Shown here: positions 22,010-33,165 of the stretch, one piece after another
Layout: each line of letters opens with the position of its first letter
Numbering within the stretch: position 1 is the stretch's first letter
Assembly: GCF_921293095.1 (NCBI RefSeq)
Contig: NC_060257.1
Location: 89,207,449 to 89,271,448 of the forward strand
Origin: Ischnura elegans
Lineage: Eukaryota; Arthropoda; Insecta; Odonata; Coenagrionidae
Direction of reading: 5' to 3'
DNA length: 64,000 nt
Notes under the pieces: generated by a model
Seen by the model: only the letters and a program-made list of their open reading frames with translations
Told to the model about the DNA's origin: nothing
The model's database searches: none
Position numbers and translations under genes: made by a program

Positions 22010-22870
22010 CTTTGCGATCGAATGGATTTTGTTCGACTCGGGGGCGGATGGGAGGAGTTACCACTGCGTCATTAGAATCGCGAGTCTTCCTCAGATGTCT
22101 TCAAAACTCATTTTGACCGGCACGGAAGAAGGACCTCGTTCGCTCTGCGCTCTGTCCTTGCGTTTGGGGGGCGTGGTTCAACAGCATTGCCAAAGCGACG
22201 TAGATTCGGGGCTTGGAAAATTTTCAGCTTGTGCGAGGTAAAACATTTTCCCTGGAAGTGTACATTTACGGAGCGCTATCTATTAACGTAGAAAGATGGA
22301 AGTCACCTACCTGCAGAGCACCACAGCCGCAGGCACTATGAGTAGGAATGAACGTCGCGTCGTCCACGTAGCAAAACAGGCCTGGCAGACCCTTATAGAA
22401 TTCCGTCCACATTCAACAGGACGTACAAAAATTCCGGAAAGGCAGATCACACGATACAGCACTAAACACGACAAGCAGTGAATATCCTGGCACGCAGTGC
22501 ACACGAAACAATTCATTCACAGTCTGAATCAAATTATTAAAGACACGGAAGAAAGCAGTGAAGACGAAAACTCGAAAAATATGAAAATCGATATCACGCG
22601 CAAGACCTCGGAGTCGGTCGATATAATGAGCGAAATCGCGTACAAGACCTCAATAACAACAGATCAGCGGGCGCGTCGAATACTTGAAGCGATGGCCAGA
22701 ACCTCAGTCTCCGGCTCACGGAGTGCCAAGGTGGAAGCAACAGGTGTACCGCGCATGCGCAGGAGACCTTTGCGAAGCGACAGAGGCGCAAGCGGCGTTC
22801 AAAGAACGTAAACGCCGTGACTGAGAAGTCGCGGAGTCAATTTCCCCTGCGCTGCAGCATTTCTTCGGCA
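22010..22870 (+). other. GC-richer island with unassigned frames
   Basis: Base composition rises relative to its surroundings. The frame 22497-22811 (104 codons) reads IIKDTEESSEDENSKN, then MSEIAYKTSITTDQRARRI and an arginine-rich tail; the frame just upstream (22296-22481) ends 25 bases before it. A donor-like GAG then GTAAAA lies at about 22237. It could be a promoter and exon of a host gene or the ORF1 of a retroelement. I recognise no domain. Confidence 0.3.
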
Positions 22871-22949
22871 TTACCTAGATTAAAATGTGTTTATCGTTAA
22901 TACCTGGAGTAAACATTCTATCGTTACTCTTTCACCCACCCTTGAAAAT

Positions 22950-23060
22950 GTCCGAGAAACAGCATTGGAGATGGCGGGGTTAAGTCCTAGCCTGCCAAAC
23001 AGTTGGTTTCGGGTTCGAGTCCCGCCTGGGCGTAAGTGTTTATGAATGTGTCGCCCAAAC
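22950..23060 (+). repeat. tRNA-type SINE-like sequence
   Basis: A perfect RNA polymerase III B box, GGTTCGAGTCC (23012-23022), lies about 35 bp after an A-box-like TGGCGGGGTTAAGTCC. The spacing is that of a tRNA-derived SINE head. The cloverleaf cannot be completed, so it is not a tRNA gene. Confidence 0.5.
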
Positions 23061-23169
23061 ATATAAAAATGATCGTAATTGGGGAAACCTGTGATCTTTG
23101 CAGAAATTATTAGTATTAATTCCTTCAGCAATGTCAGTGCTTAAAATGGAAAAGTCTGGCATTAATATA

Positions 23170-23450
23170 ACCTATATATATATATATATGAGTATGAATC
23201 ACAATAACCACAATAAAATAAATAGAAATAATGAACAGATTTGAAGATTTGAGCGAATGCAATAGAAAACCGAGTAAGTAAGGAGGACGTGCAAAGAAGA
23301 GTGGGAGAAATCAGATTTCTTTTAAAAATCTTAAGCAGAAGATGGGACAATTTTGCTGTCAACATTATGAGGCATGATGGCCAGATGAAGACAAATCGTC
23401 GACTCAAAATCAATATTGACTTATCTGGAATAAAATCACAACTTTAGCCA
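23170..23450 (+). pseudogene. RTE-like LINE, C-terminal remnant
   Basis: After a (TA)n tract, one frame reads NRVSKEDVQRRVGEIRFLL, then ILSRRWDNF, then IMRHDGQMK. This is the typical tail of RTE-type LINE polyproteins ('VSNEEVLxRVGExRxLLxxIxxRRxxWIGHxLRHDG'). Confidence 0.6.
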
Positions 23451-23801
23451 CAAGCACTCACCATAAAAATAACTCAAGTGACACTTGAATGCAGCATTAC
23501 TAAGCGTAAAGAGCAATCCAATAGAAATATTAATGCTGTGATGTAATATCATCATGTTTTTAAATTTGATGCAAGAGTATGCAGTCAGTCTCCCTTGCAA
23601 AGGGCATTAATTTGCCACATTGAATGGTAAACCATTTCTAGTTATTGAAGTACACATCATCATCACATTAATATTTACGTAGCGATGAGAATGTGGGAGC
23701 ATTTGGCAGATGCTCAGCCTCCCCATGTCTACAAGTGCACTTGCACTGCCCCTTCTGCTTCAATAGGATGGCCCTCATTCACTTCATCTGATGCGTTAGA
23801 C

Positions 23802-24106
23802 CAGGGGTTCCCAAACATTTTTGTACCACGCCCCCCCGCTACACATATCTGCTTTCCATTTTGCAATGCCCTATTTCCACGGTGCCGTACATACCAACTC
23901 CTATTTATACAAGTACTTGTACTCGTACAATTATGTGCCTACTTGATACGGTGAGTAGGTAGATTTTTTTGTTCACTGTTGAATGCGGTAACGCAGAATG
24001 GAAAGATTCAATAATTGTTTTATTTCATTTGGGTGTCACGCCCCCCATGGACTTTCTCCACGCCCCCCCTGGACTTTCTCCACGCCCCCCAGTTTGGAAA
24101 CCCCTG
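23802..24106. mobile_element. hAT-type MITE (CAGGGGTTCCCAAAC)
   Basis: The inverted termini CAGGGGTTCCCAAAC and GTTTGGAAACCCCTG are perfect over 15 bp except one base. The flanks CGTTAGAC (23794-23801) and CGTTAGAG (24107-24114) are an 8 bp target duplication with one change. Inside, a GGACTTTCTCCACGCCCCCC unit is repeated. It lies just downstream of the EnSpm second gene, possibly in its next intron. Confidence 0.8.
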
Positions 24107-24233
24107 CGTTAGAGAGTGTTAAACTTTCAGCACTTCTTTCAAAGTAACTTTAAAAAAGCAAAAGGAATTAATAGTAAACCAATCCAAAAATATACAATAC
24201 CTAAAAGTAAAGAAATAATTAAATACGCACCAT

Positions 24234-25158
24234 TTTTCTCTCCATCGGCACCATCAGTTTGCGGATCCTGTTGCCCGAATTCCAGGGGAAATTCGGGCAC
24301 AGGGACCTGGTTCATCGTTGCAGCCTCTCTAAGTGGCTCCTCTTCACTTTCTTCCAGACTCGAAACGCTAGCAGTCCTCCTCCTAGGAAATTCTCCTTCA
24401 CTTTCGGAGAGAAAGCAGTTGGGCTGCTTAACGCTCCTCCTCTCCCCCTCTGGCTCTGTGTCAGATATGGACGAAGTATATTTGGCCCTTGCCGCTTTTC
24501 TCTTAGCACTGCTAAAAGTATCTATGAGTAGGTAAATAACATGATATATAGTATACATACATATACACACAAAAATTACAATTTATAATATTTGGGCAAA
24601 TACCTTTAAGGTCCAAGTAGTCACAAACATTCATCAATATTACGACAGTAAACCAAGGAGGAAACAGCTAAATTCTTTCAATAGTTTCCCGCTCCCAAGA
24701 TTCGTGTCATTACTATGTAGTTCCTTCTGTTCGCTGAAGAGTGCTTACCCCAAAACATTTACGCCAACAAACATGACCTCATCGAATTTTTTTACTGCAC
24801 TTGGATGCGAGCTATTCCAATCTAAGTTATATATCTATGGTTTTGTGAAACATCCCTCAAGCAAAGACTAACTACATATATTGAATATTCATTACATCTC
24901 ATAGGGCCAGACTGACAAATGAGCAATAATTGCAGGCAATAGAAGGAAAGAATAATTACCTGATCGGGCACTTTTGATGGGGCAATCTTTCCAGTGGTCT
25001 TGTGGTGGAGCAGAGGACATTATGGCCCTCTCAATCTTCCTCATGCTCGTATTTCTGGGCCAAAACACCTTATTCCCACAGTTCCAAAGCCATTCGCGGG
25101 GAAGGACTCCTACAGTACTGTCTTCAAATTCTCCCACCAAAAACCTCTTTTCAGCCAT
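24234..25158 (-). CDS. EnSpm-type element second gene (two exons, open)
   Basis: Exon 1 (25158 to about 24963) starts MAEKRFLVGEFEDSTVGVLP, then WLWNCGNKVFWPRN, RAIMSSAPPQDHW, and ends at a donor (ATCAG then GTAATT). Exon 2 (about 24520 to 24234, after TACTCATAG) reads DTFSSAKRKAARAKYTSS, an acidic serine-rich stretch, and QVPVPEFPLEFGQQ, ending at GGTGCG. The splice phases match (G + AT) and both exons are fully open, unlike the neighbouring transposase. The N-terminal block resembles the leader found in insect proteins with a DUF4806 C-terminal domain that accompany Transposase_21-type elements; that domain itself is not seen, and later exons were not found before the MITE at 24106. Exact exon ends are by eye. 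Confidence 0.55.
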
Positions 25159-25284
25159 TATCCTATAAAGATAAACAAAAAATTAATGAAGACACACCAT
25201 TTATACTATAAAAACAAAGAAAAAGATTATTTTAAACATCAGAAAATTTTCAATGTAAAACAATTAATACACACTATATACCCC

Positions 25285-27131
25285 TCAACTGCTTTCAGGA
25301 AAAGCTACATAAAAGTCCTTCTCCGGCATAATGTAGCACTTCACTACTACCTCCGAGTATTTAATTTCGGACCTCTTGCTGCTCAATCCCCATACTTTTA
25401 AAATGTTCAAAGATGAGGAATTGCAAGGGTATTTAAAATAATCTTCACTATATTTAAAATAACACCCACTAACCTTCAAATAGTTTTTGTCCACTTCCCC
25501 ATCACTTCCCAACTCTGAATGAATTCCTAGGATCTTAAAACATTTGATTCCTACCATCACATACGAGTCCCTCTTGTCCTTACAAGAGAACTTAATGCCT
25601 TTTATGACGATTTCAGTGAGCTCTCCCCTTGAAGCAACCCTTGCTTTCTTTACATAAAAGTCTCTTTCTTTCCTTGTCAAGTTGGGCAACGAATTGAATT
25701 CAGCAGGTCTCCTTGTAATCTGCTCCAAAGGATTCCTAGGGGTGCGGATCACCCTCAAAATTGCCACTCGGCATCTTGGCCCAAGTCTCACTCTTTTGGG
25801 ACCACTGACCCAAAGGCACAACAATTTTCTCATCACCCCTAGGCCAGAGGCGGATACAGATGGGGGGCGCAGGGGGCGTGCACCCCCCCCTTGCGGGTCC
25901 GCCTGTATTGCCGAGCATTGCAAAACCACAATTGTAACTATTTATATCATAAGATGGCATTGTCTTTTACAAGTTTATAATCAGGTTAAATAAAAATTTC
26001 ATATACTTTGCCTGTGACTTGATCAACTTTTATAAGGATAAAAGTAAAGACAACTCAAGATATGTTGCGCCCCCCCCTTGAGTTTTTTCTGTATCCGCCA
26101 CTGCCCTAGGCATACAAGGTGCATATAATCCAGGGGGAATTGAGATACCAACCCAAAACTCTCAATTGCAGCCAATGGGGATTGTCCATTGTGGTGAGCT
26201 TCATAGACACCACTCCTGAAGCAATCGTCATTCCTTAACTCTCCATCATCACTGATGAACACCATCCTATTGTTTTTCATTTCACCTGCAGAAATACAGC
26301 GCTCGCAACCATGATATCCTGCGTGACCCTTGATGCACTTTAAATGACCTCTAGCAGGAGCATCACAAATTAATGCATGGACACTTACACCATGCACCTC
26401 TTCTCCAATCTTAATCCCAGATAGGAGAACACCTTTCAGTTCCACAATGAAAGGTTCTAAAAACTCGATGGCTTTGACTTTCCTTCGTACAAGGACACTA
26501 CGAAAGGGTCAAAATCATAGCCAACAACTTTGCACAAAATGGGCCAAAACTGGTGCAATGAGCTCTTAAACAGCGGCAGACCGTCCACGTTGAAGGACAG
26601 TTTGAAGCACATCTCATGAGAAAACTTCATGGCATTTCTTTTACAGAAATTTACCAGCCCATTCTCTAACCCATAATAGCAGTAGTTCCCCACTCCCTTG
26701 CTGTTGTCTATTGTAGGACGAGCTACTTTTCCTTGTAAAGCATTGGATATCAGCAATGTTCTGGAATCATGGGGAAGATGAATGCTGAATATTTACATAG
26801 CCAGGTTTTCATCTAAAGCCTCATGGCTAACGTTATTCCTAGCGGCCCAATGTGCTAATTCCTGCTGAGGGTTTGAAGCTATGTCGTCATCGCTATCACC
26901 GTAATTCACATTATCATGGCTGTATCTAGTTAGACCACTGGCCACATCACTTCCAGATGAATGGCAATCCGTACCTGATGAGCTGGGACTTTCGGAAGGA
27001 TCAAAGGTCTCTCTCTTGTCAGCAGTATGACCGCATTCTGAAGGAGGGATAAGAATGGACTCATCGGTCTCATACCTCCGCATTGCTCTCTCAACTGCAC
27101 GACACCTCGCAACCCTTTCATATGAAGACAT
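25285..27131 (-). pseudogene. EnSpm/Transposase_21-like transposase, broken
   Basis: From ATG at 27129-27131 the frame reads MSSYERVARCRAVERAMRRY, an acidic linker, ELAHWAARNNVSHEALDENL, an in-frame TAA, then PHDSRTLLISN and SFNVDGLPLFKSSLHQFWP. A one-base shift follows near 26465, then VHALICDAPARGHLKCIKGH, GYHGCERCISAGE (zinc-binding-type cysteines) and FPLDYMHLVCLG. After the MITE at 25845-26103 the same frame resumes exactly with VMRKLLCLW and runs to VVVKCYIMPEKDFYVAFPES and a stop at 25285. These blocks (LSFNVDGLPLFKSS.xQFWPIL, PxDYMHxVCLGVxRKLL) are those of animal Transposase_21-type proteins. Length without the MITE is about 525 residues, so it is nearly complete but disabled by one stop, one frameshift and one insertion. 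Confidence 0.8.
25845..26103. mobile_element. hAT-type MITE inside the EnSpm transposase
   Basis: The ends CAGAGGCGGATACAG and CTGTATCCGCCACTG are inverted copies, and the flanks CCCTAGGC (25837-25844 and 26104-26111) are a perfect 8 bp duplication. Removing the element plus one flank restores the conserved VCLG-VMRK junction of the transposase, so the insertion is later than the EnSpm insertion. It is the same family as 19801-19929. Confidence 0.9.
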
Positions 27132-27436
27132 GGCGATTAAATGGCTCCTGTAACACACCGTGAAAAAAATGATAAGACCTCTTAGAGGAAAACTGAAATT
27201 TTCAGAAGGATAATTTCACTGAAAATGCAAGGGAGTAAAGAAAATTGGATATTTAAACAAATATTGCTATTCCATAACAGTTTAAACCCTTACACACCCC
27301 TTCTTATTCATGAATCCCAATTTCTAAGAAACAACCATCAAACATGCAGTGCATTATTCTGCTACCATTGAATGTTAGCATGGAATGAACGTAACATTCT
27401 CAAGCACAATCAGAACAAGAATCAGATCCCTTCCAT
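27132..27436. other. EnSpm 5' flank, no gene
   Basis: AT-rich sequence upstream of the transposase start, possibly its 5' region. CACTA-type termini were not recognised. Confidence 0.3.
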
Positions 27437-27566
27437 CAGCGGCGGATCAAGGATAGGGACACGGGGGGAGCAAATTTTGGGGTAACCTCCCAGCAGTTGT
27501 GGAGGTCCAAACAAAATTACCATTCTATCCAGTGTGAATGGGTTACCCCCTCTAGATCTGCCACTG
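27437..27566. mobile_element. Short hAT-like MITE copy
   Basis: CAGCGGCGGATC at one end and GATCTGCCACTG at the other are inverted copies, and the interior (CTCCCAGCAGTTG, AAAATTACCATTCTATC) matches 11753-11902. The 8-mers at the flanks do not match each other, so the target duplication is lost or the ends are misplaced. Confidence 0.55.
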
Positions 27567-27869
27567 GATTGTAACATACCAAAAGCATATAATATAGGCC
27601 CTAAATTTTAGAGATAATTTGCCTTTAAATTCATTTAAGCCCATAAATACATCAGAAAATGACCTTTGAATAAAGTAGCAATCTCCAAAAACTTCAACTT
27701 TTCAGTATTGTGTGTTTCGACTCAATGGGGGTTTCAGATATGGGAGAGAATATGTCTCAGATACATTAATGTAAAATGTCCACAGCTTGATAAACACAGC
27801 TAGTGATGTGAAGTCTCTTAAGGCACACCTATATTCCTTCAGCTGCTCCCCTTTGGAAATCTATTTGGG

Positions 27870-28060
27870 GTAATTAGAAAGGATGATGCGCACCCCTACG
27901 AATCCTTTGGAGCAGATTACAAGGAGAGTTGCGGAATTCAATTCGTTGCCCAACTTGGCAAGGAAAGAAAGAGAGTTTTGTGTAAAAGAAAGCAAGAGAT
28001 GCTTCAAGAGGAGAGGTCTTCAAAATCATTATCAAAGCATTAAAACATGTTTGTGTTGCC
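27870..28060 (+). pseudogene. Second, inverted fragment of the EnSpm transposase
   Basis: MMRTPTNPLEQITRRVAEFN and SLPNLARKEREFCVK are close to VIRTPRNPLEQITRRPAEFN and SLPNLTRKERDFYVK of the transposase at 25.6-25.75 kb, but on the opposite strand. Nucleotide identity is high over about 170 bp. It marks either a second element or an inverted duplication. Confidence 0.75.
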
Positions 28061-28204
28061 ATAGCTCAGCAACTTATTAGTTCCGACCCCATGATTATAG
28101 GACAAAAAATGCTTGAAATAGTCTCCCTACTCCACATCCCGCAGTATTGCCGATTCGTCCAGACGCACAATGTGCACCGTAATGTAGTGAAATGAAAGCA
28201 AGTA

Positions 28205-29300
28205 ACTTAAGTGTCAGTAATTCAATTTGAAAAAGCTTTTGATAGATTGAACTGGGTAAAGTTATTGGATATTCTCAAGAAAATAGATGTAGATTGGAGG
28301 GATAGGTGACTGATTCGTAATCTGTATATGGCCCAGACTGCGCAAGTGAGGGTAGCAGACGGAGAATCTGGGTGGGCAAGAATGGGATGAGGAGTGAGGC
28401 AAGGCTGTCCTCTTTCTCCGCTGCTCTTTAACGTGTACGCTGAAGAGATGGTAAGGGAAGCGTGGGATGAGTTAGAAGCTGGAATAAAAGTGGTGGGAAT
28501 GATGTTCAAATAAGTGAGATTCGTGGATGATCAGGCGTTGATTAGTCAGTCAGCGAGGGGGCTGCAAGCTCTAGTGGATGCATTATGCGAGCATTGCGAG
28601 GAGTATGGGATGAGGATTAATCACAAGAAAACTAAGGTTATGCGGTTTTGTAAAGCATCACGAGCGAGGAATGTGAGACTTAAGATAAAGGTGGGTGGTG
28701 AAAAATTTGAGCAGGTTGAGCAGTTCAACTATTTAGGCAGTACGTTAGAGGAAAACTGATACAGTAGTAAGGACATTAGGAAGAGAATTTCATTAGCATA
28801 GTAGGAGTTCATGAACAGGAAGGAGCTTCTGAGAGGATTGTTATGTAAGAGATAAAAGAAAAGGTTAGTCAAGAGTTTGATCTGGAGTGTAATGCTCTAC
28901 GGTGCGGAAACGTAGACACTGAGGAAAGAAGACGAGAGAAGATTGGAGGCAATTGAGATGTGGGTATGGAGAAGAATGGAGAGGGTGAAATGGACGGAGA
29001 GGAATAGGGACGAAGAAGTGCTGGAAATGATGGGTGAGGAGAGGCAGCTTTTAGATGAGGTACGGAGGAGACAGAATGTATGGATGGAGCGAATACTTAG
29101 CAAGGAGGGGATATTGAAAATGGTGTTAGAGGGTAGAATGTTAGGGAAAGGAGGGAGGGAAGGAAAAGAATAGGATTTTTAGATAGATTGAAAGGGAGTA
29201 GGCCTTACAGTGAATTAAAAAAGGCAGTACTGGAAGGAAAGGGAAGCTCCCAGATTCTTGAATGCTTCATGGAAACCTACCGTAATCGGTAGAATACTAT
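28205..29300 (+). pseudogene. RTE-like LINE reverse transcriptase, 5'-truncated
   Basis: In order: FEKAFDRLNWVKLLDILKK (with a glutamate in place of the usual DxxKAFD aspartate), MAQTAQVRVADGE, GVRQGCPLSPLLFNVYAEEM (RT motif B), VRFVDDQALISQSARGLQAL (catalytic box, FVDD), YGMRINHKKTKVM, EQFNYLGSTLEEN, then GAETXTLRKEDERRLEAIEM, WRRMERVKWTERNRDEEVLE and RRRQNVWMERILSK. This is the standard RT thumb and C-terminus of RTE-type elements. Stops at about 28308, 28388, 28510 and 28758 disable it. The copy ends in AATAAATAAATATG near 29310. Confidence 0.8.
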
Positions 29301-29309
29301 AATAAATAA

Positions 29310-30721
29310 ATATGTTTGTATTCATGAACCTTATAATAAAATAATTGAATGAACTGTGTCATTCTCTACACTTTACCATCGAGAAAAATCCCGCATTGTA
29401 TAAATCGTTTATTGCCTGTTAAACATAAATTGCCTATTTAGTGATTAACCTTTTCATATAAAACCTATAGTAGATTATTATCGGGGGAACCATTATTCTG
29501 AAGCACCCGGTTTCTCATACCACTGCGTCCTCCCCTACCTGAACCAAATGATGAAATGGTGTTTCCGGTTACCAATCGGAGGCACGCGTTCGAGACCTCT
29601 ACATGCCAAATTTTTTTAGACTTTAAATTAATTCTAATACTGCATGCAACAATTGGGGTCAGGCGGTGAAGTCGCGGGACATAAAGGAAAGTGGGCTGCT
29701 TGTGGCAATTTACCTAATTAGCCCCAAATGTGTGACGTAGGGGCCGCCAAAAATAATTTGAAGGAATGACCAAGTGAAAGAGTGCCTTACACTGCCAACG
29801 GCCAATCACCTGGGGAGGGGACCCAAAGTGTCGAAAGGTCAATAATAATAATAATAAAATGCCTTTATTCAGGCGAGGTTGAGACAAGAAGTACCCTCTC
29901 CACCTAACCCCTTGATAATGTCAATGCAAATATACTACAAAAATGGTAGACAAACGTAGGCAAAAAGAAATTAGGGAATCGGCGATTCGTAAATTTGGCA
30001 TTTCATCCCTCTGCACTCTCGCTAAAAATTCTTAGAAAACCAACTAGCATTGCTTGAAATTTATTAGGTTTTATGCATAGGAAGTTATTATTGCACCTCC
30101 AGGTCAATGACCCGAGGGAGGGGGGAGAGAGGGGAGAGGAAGTGCCCTAAACTGCCCCGACTAATAATTCCGTGTAATCTATAAATGTTGATGTCTTTCT
30201 CAACTTTTAACCCAATTAGTTTTTTAGCTTCATTTTCACAAAAACAACACTTAAAAACGACAATTATAATAAATACGTGCCAAGTGGTTTTCATTATTTC
30301 TGGCAATCTGACTAATTGAGGTGGGAAAGGAAAAATGTACGCGCCCATAGATGAGATCTAGTTTCAAGGAGTTGGGAGTCGACGTTATCTGTAGCAGATG
30401 ACGTTGCTACGCGACGGAAGTGGTCGTAAACAAATATATTTACGTGTATTTTTATTAGTATAGTATTTTTTAGGTGTATTTGAGTTCTAGTGAATTTAAG
30501 TATTATTTCATCTAAAACTATCTGCAAATGAAACTTTAACCCCATTTAACAACAACTTATCCCACAAAACCATTCATAATTTATTTTAAACGTAGATTTA
30601 TTGTAAATTGATCCGTATTATAACAAAGGGACCGTTTGTATGTTTCCGTGTGTTGTCTACTCATGGAGTGGAGTTAATTCCCTTCTTCACTCTTTTCGCA
30701 TAGCAACATAGTCATGGACGT
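29310..30721. other. Gene-free stretch
   Basis: A B-box-like GCGTTCGAGACC occurs at about 29589 and a short (AATAAT)n at 29842-29857. A G-rich run (GAGGGAGGGGGGAGAG) lies at 30113-30130. No coding sequence was recognised. Confidence 0.4.
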
Positions 30722-31021
30722 CAGGGGTGCAGCCAGGAATTAAGGCTAGGGGCGCATTCAGGGGAAACTAATACTGGAGGGTCTGGGGGCGTGGCATGCC
30801 TGCCAGGGTAAGCGGGAGGTGCGAGGGCCCTCCGCCAGAAAAAAATTAAGATAAATGGTTAAAAATGGTGAGTTTTACAGCCTTCTGAGGGATATTTCAT
30901 CAATCCTAACACATTTCTATTAGTAATATTAATGCAATTAAATAAAATAGATTAAACTTATAAAATTGTCTGAGCCCTGGGGGGGTTTTATCCCCCAAAA
31001 TCCCCCCTTGCTGTGCCACTG
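30722..31021. mobile_element. hAT-like MITE, relative of 16608-16913
   Basis: CAGGGGTGCAGCCAGGAATT at the left matches the right end of the 16608-16913 element in inverted orientation; the right end reads CTTGCTGTGCCACTG. Interior blocks such as GAGGGATATTTCATCAATC also match. No 8 bp target duplication was seen. Confidence 0.6.
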
Positions 31022-31104
31022 GTAAATACAGGGTAAGGCGTGGTTCATGGCAAAGAGGATGCCGTAATTTTCTTCTAGAGCATGCATATACGGGAATCCA
31101 ATAA

Positions 31105-31200
31105 TTGAGTGAGGCATTTAGGGGGGAAATGGGAGTCGAGCCGATTCTCACCCAATCGCACGTGAAGAGGGGTCTTGGCAAGTATTACGTCATTTTTTCC
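31105..31200 (+). repeat. Interspersed repeat, pair with 53284-53372
   Basis: CCGATTCTCACCCAATC followed by ACGTG, and CTTGGCAAGTATTACGT match the complement of 53284-53372 over about 85 bp. Function and superfamily are unknown. Confidence 0.5.
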
Positions 31201-31644
31201 GCAAGAAAGAACTTAAAATTTTGATCTTAGTAATCTAAAATGCTAGCCGTAACTAATATCAAATAAAATAATCAAACAAATTGATTGTTTTTATAACTCC
31301 AACGCAATGGAGTATATATTGATATATTTACACTGAAAATGCGCATTTTGAACGATCTCAAGTGAGATTAGAGGGAGGGGGTCGAGGCAAATCTCACGAT
31401 ATCTCATTAATGGGGGTCCATAAATCGCCAAAATCACCAATTCACGTAATCAATGGATGCCCACTAGGATGATAAAGATAAATGGATTTTCCACCTCTTT
31501 AGCGACGGCCGGCGTTTTTTCCAACAAATCGTCGGGCATGCTTCTTGAATTCCATTTTTGCTTTCATTTCACAGTCCAAGTGGAGCATTCATGCAAACGA
31601 CCATCATTTGGTCCCTGCGTAGATGCTAGCAGGGGACGGACGGA

Positions 31645-32560
31645 CAAAACTGCTTTTCAGCCTATGGTGAATGCTTGAAGTGGACAAATGGACAGACGAA
31701 GTGAAGTACCTGGGAGTTACGATAACCTCGAACATCTCGTGGGGAAAACATATAAGAAAAAACTGCTTTTTTATCCTCAGGTGAACGCTTGCAGATGACA
31801 AATGGTCACGCACGAGCCAATGAATGGAAAACAGTGCAACCCATCCCCTTCTCTTTTCAACTGGATGCTACCCGAAGAGGTTGCTATATACTGAAGGGGG
31901 AGGGGGGGAAGAACAACTGTCTCACAGACGAAGTGAAGTACCTAGGAGATACGATAACCTCGAACCTCTCGAGGGGAACACATATATGGAAAATTTGCTG
32001 AATAGCCCTGAAGATTTTAGGAAACGTAAAGCATATTGTGGAAAGATTTTTGGATGAGAAAGTAAAAGAAAGGTGCTATATCGCACCTTGAATATGCAGC
32101 AAGCGTATGGGATCCATTGCAGAAACACAATCCGTGAACTAAATAAAATACTGCGCTGTTCGTCAAAAAACCGCTACGGGCTTACAGACAGCGTTACTCA
32201 ATAGTTATGCGAATTGGGCTGGAAGCCGCTGGAGACTCGGAGGCTGCGCGTTAGGCTTATATTGCTTGAACAATTGAGAATGGATATCTTTAAGAGCGAA
32301 ACGGAGAACATAATATTAGAGCCACACTATATCTCCAGGTCCGATAGAAGCGATAAATTGGGAGAGATTTTTTGCAGAACGGATGGGAATTCGTTTTTTC
32401 CCCCGAACCATAAATTTACCCGACTTTAATAAACGCTAGTCCCAACTTCGTTAGAACACTTCATTTGTTACGAGTTAACGGATGATGTCCTAACACCTCC
32501 TGCCACACTCCTTTTAGGCGGCTTGCGGGGTATTACGTAGATGCATATGTAGGTGTCTTC
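31645..32560 (+). pseudogene. CR1/Jockey-like LINE 3' part with internal duplication
   Basis: Blocks in order: TDEVKYLGVTITSNISWGKH (31687-31750), a second diverged copy TDEVKYLGDTITSNLSRGTH (31922-31984), then ALKILGNVKHIVERFLDEK, YAASVWDPLQKH, AFVKKPLRAYRQ-like sequence, GWKPLETRRLRVRLILLEQL, ISRSDRSDKLGEIF and FFPPNHK. The 3' UTR has TCCTAACACCTCCTGCCACA and GGCGGCTTGCGGGGTATTAC and ends near 32560. The two 'VKYLG' units lie in a local tandem duplication (AACTGCTTTT...GGTGAA.GCTTG also occurs twice). Frame breaks show it is dead. Confidence 0.75.
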
Positions 32561-33165
32561 AAGCGACGTTTTGCAGGAATGGGAGTGCTTGGGTAGGAAT
32601 TGCCATGCCCACTTTGACCAAAACATTGACAATCCCATAATGGTCAATGTTCACTAGTTGGCAAAATTTTTGGTCTTAAATCATTAATACATTAAAATAA
32701 ACTATGGAACGCACACCGTGAAATATTTCTTGCTTAGGTATTTCATTTGTAGGCTTCGCGAAGTTATGTTTGAAACATATTTTGCTAGAGAAAAATAATT
32801 ATCTATCACCACGGTTACATTCTACAACCAGCTGAGATGAGAATAAAATTTTACGAGTTTAAACAAGTCAATTCCCTGCTTTTATACTGCTTTTTAAAAT
32901 TCATTTACCCAATGGAAATCTAGCATTTACAGTGCAAAAGTATATTTTCAAGGATATCCCCATCCCCCACCAGTACCATCTAAAGTGGCTAACAGGACGG
33001 AGAGTTTATACTTCATTGTTTTTTTTCCAACGTAAGTTTAATGCTTTTATTAAATAGAAATTAGTTTCTGCACTGTGTCTTAGACTATATAAACTATGTT
33101 TATATGCTCTTAACACCAAATTAATTAATTAATTGTTACTTCAGTAGAGGAATTAAGATTTGAAC

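Noticed and set aside
22961..23035. True tRNA gene
   Set aside because: The B box is perfect, but acceptor and anticodon stems do not form; it is better explained as a SINE.
24116..24535. 139-codon plus-strand frame
   Set aside because: It is the antisense of the EnSpm second-gene exon, which has splice sites and phase agreement on the minus strand.
29545..29612. Second tRNA-type SINE
   Set aside because: GCGTTCGAGACC resembles a B box, but no A box at suitable spacing and no second copy.
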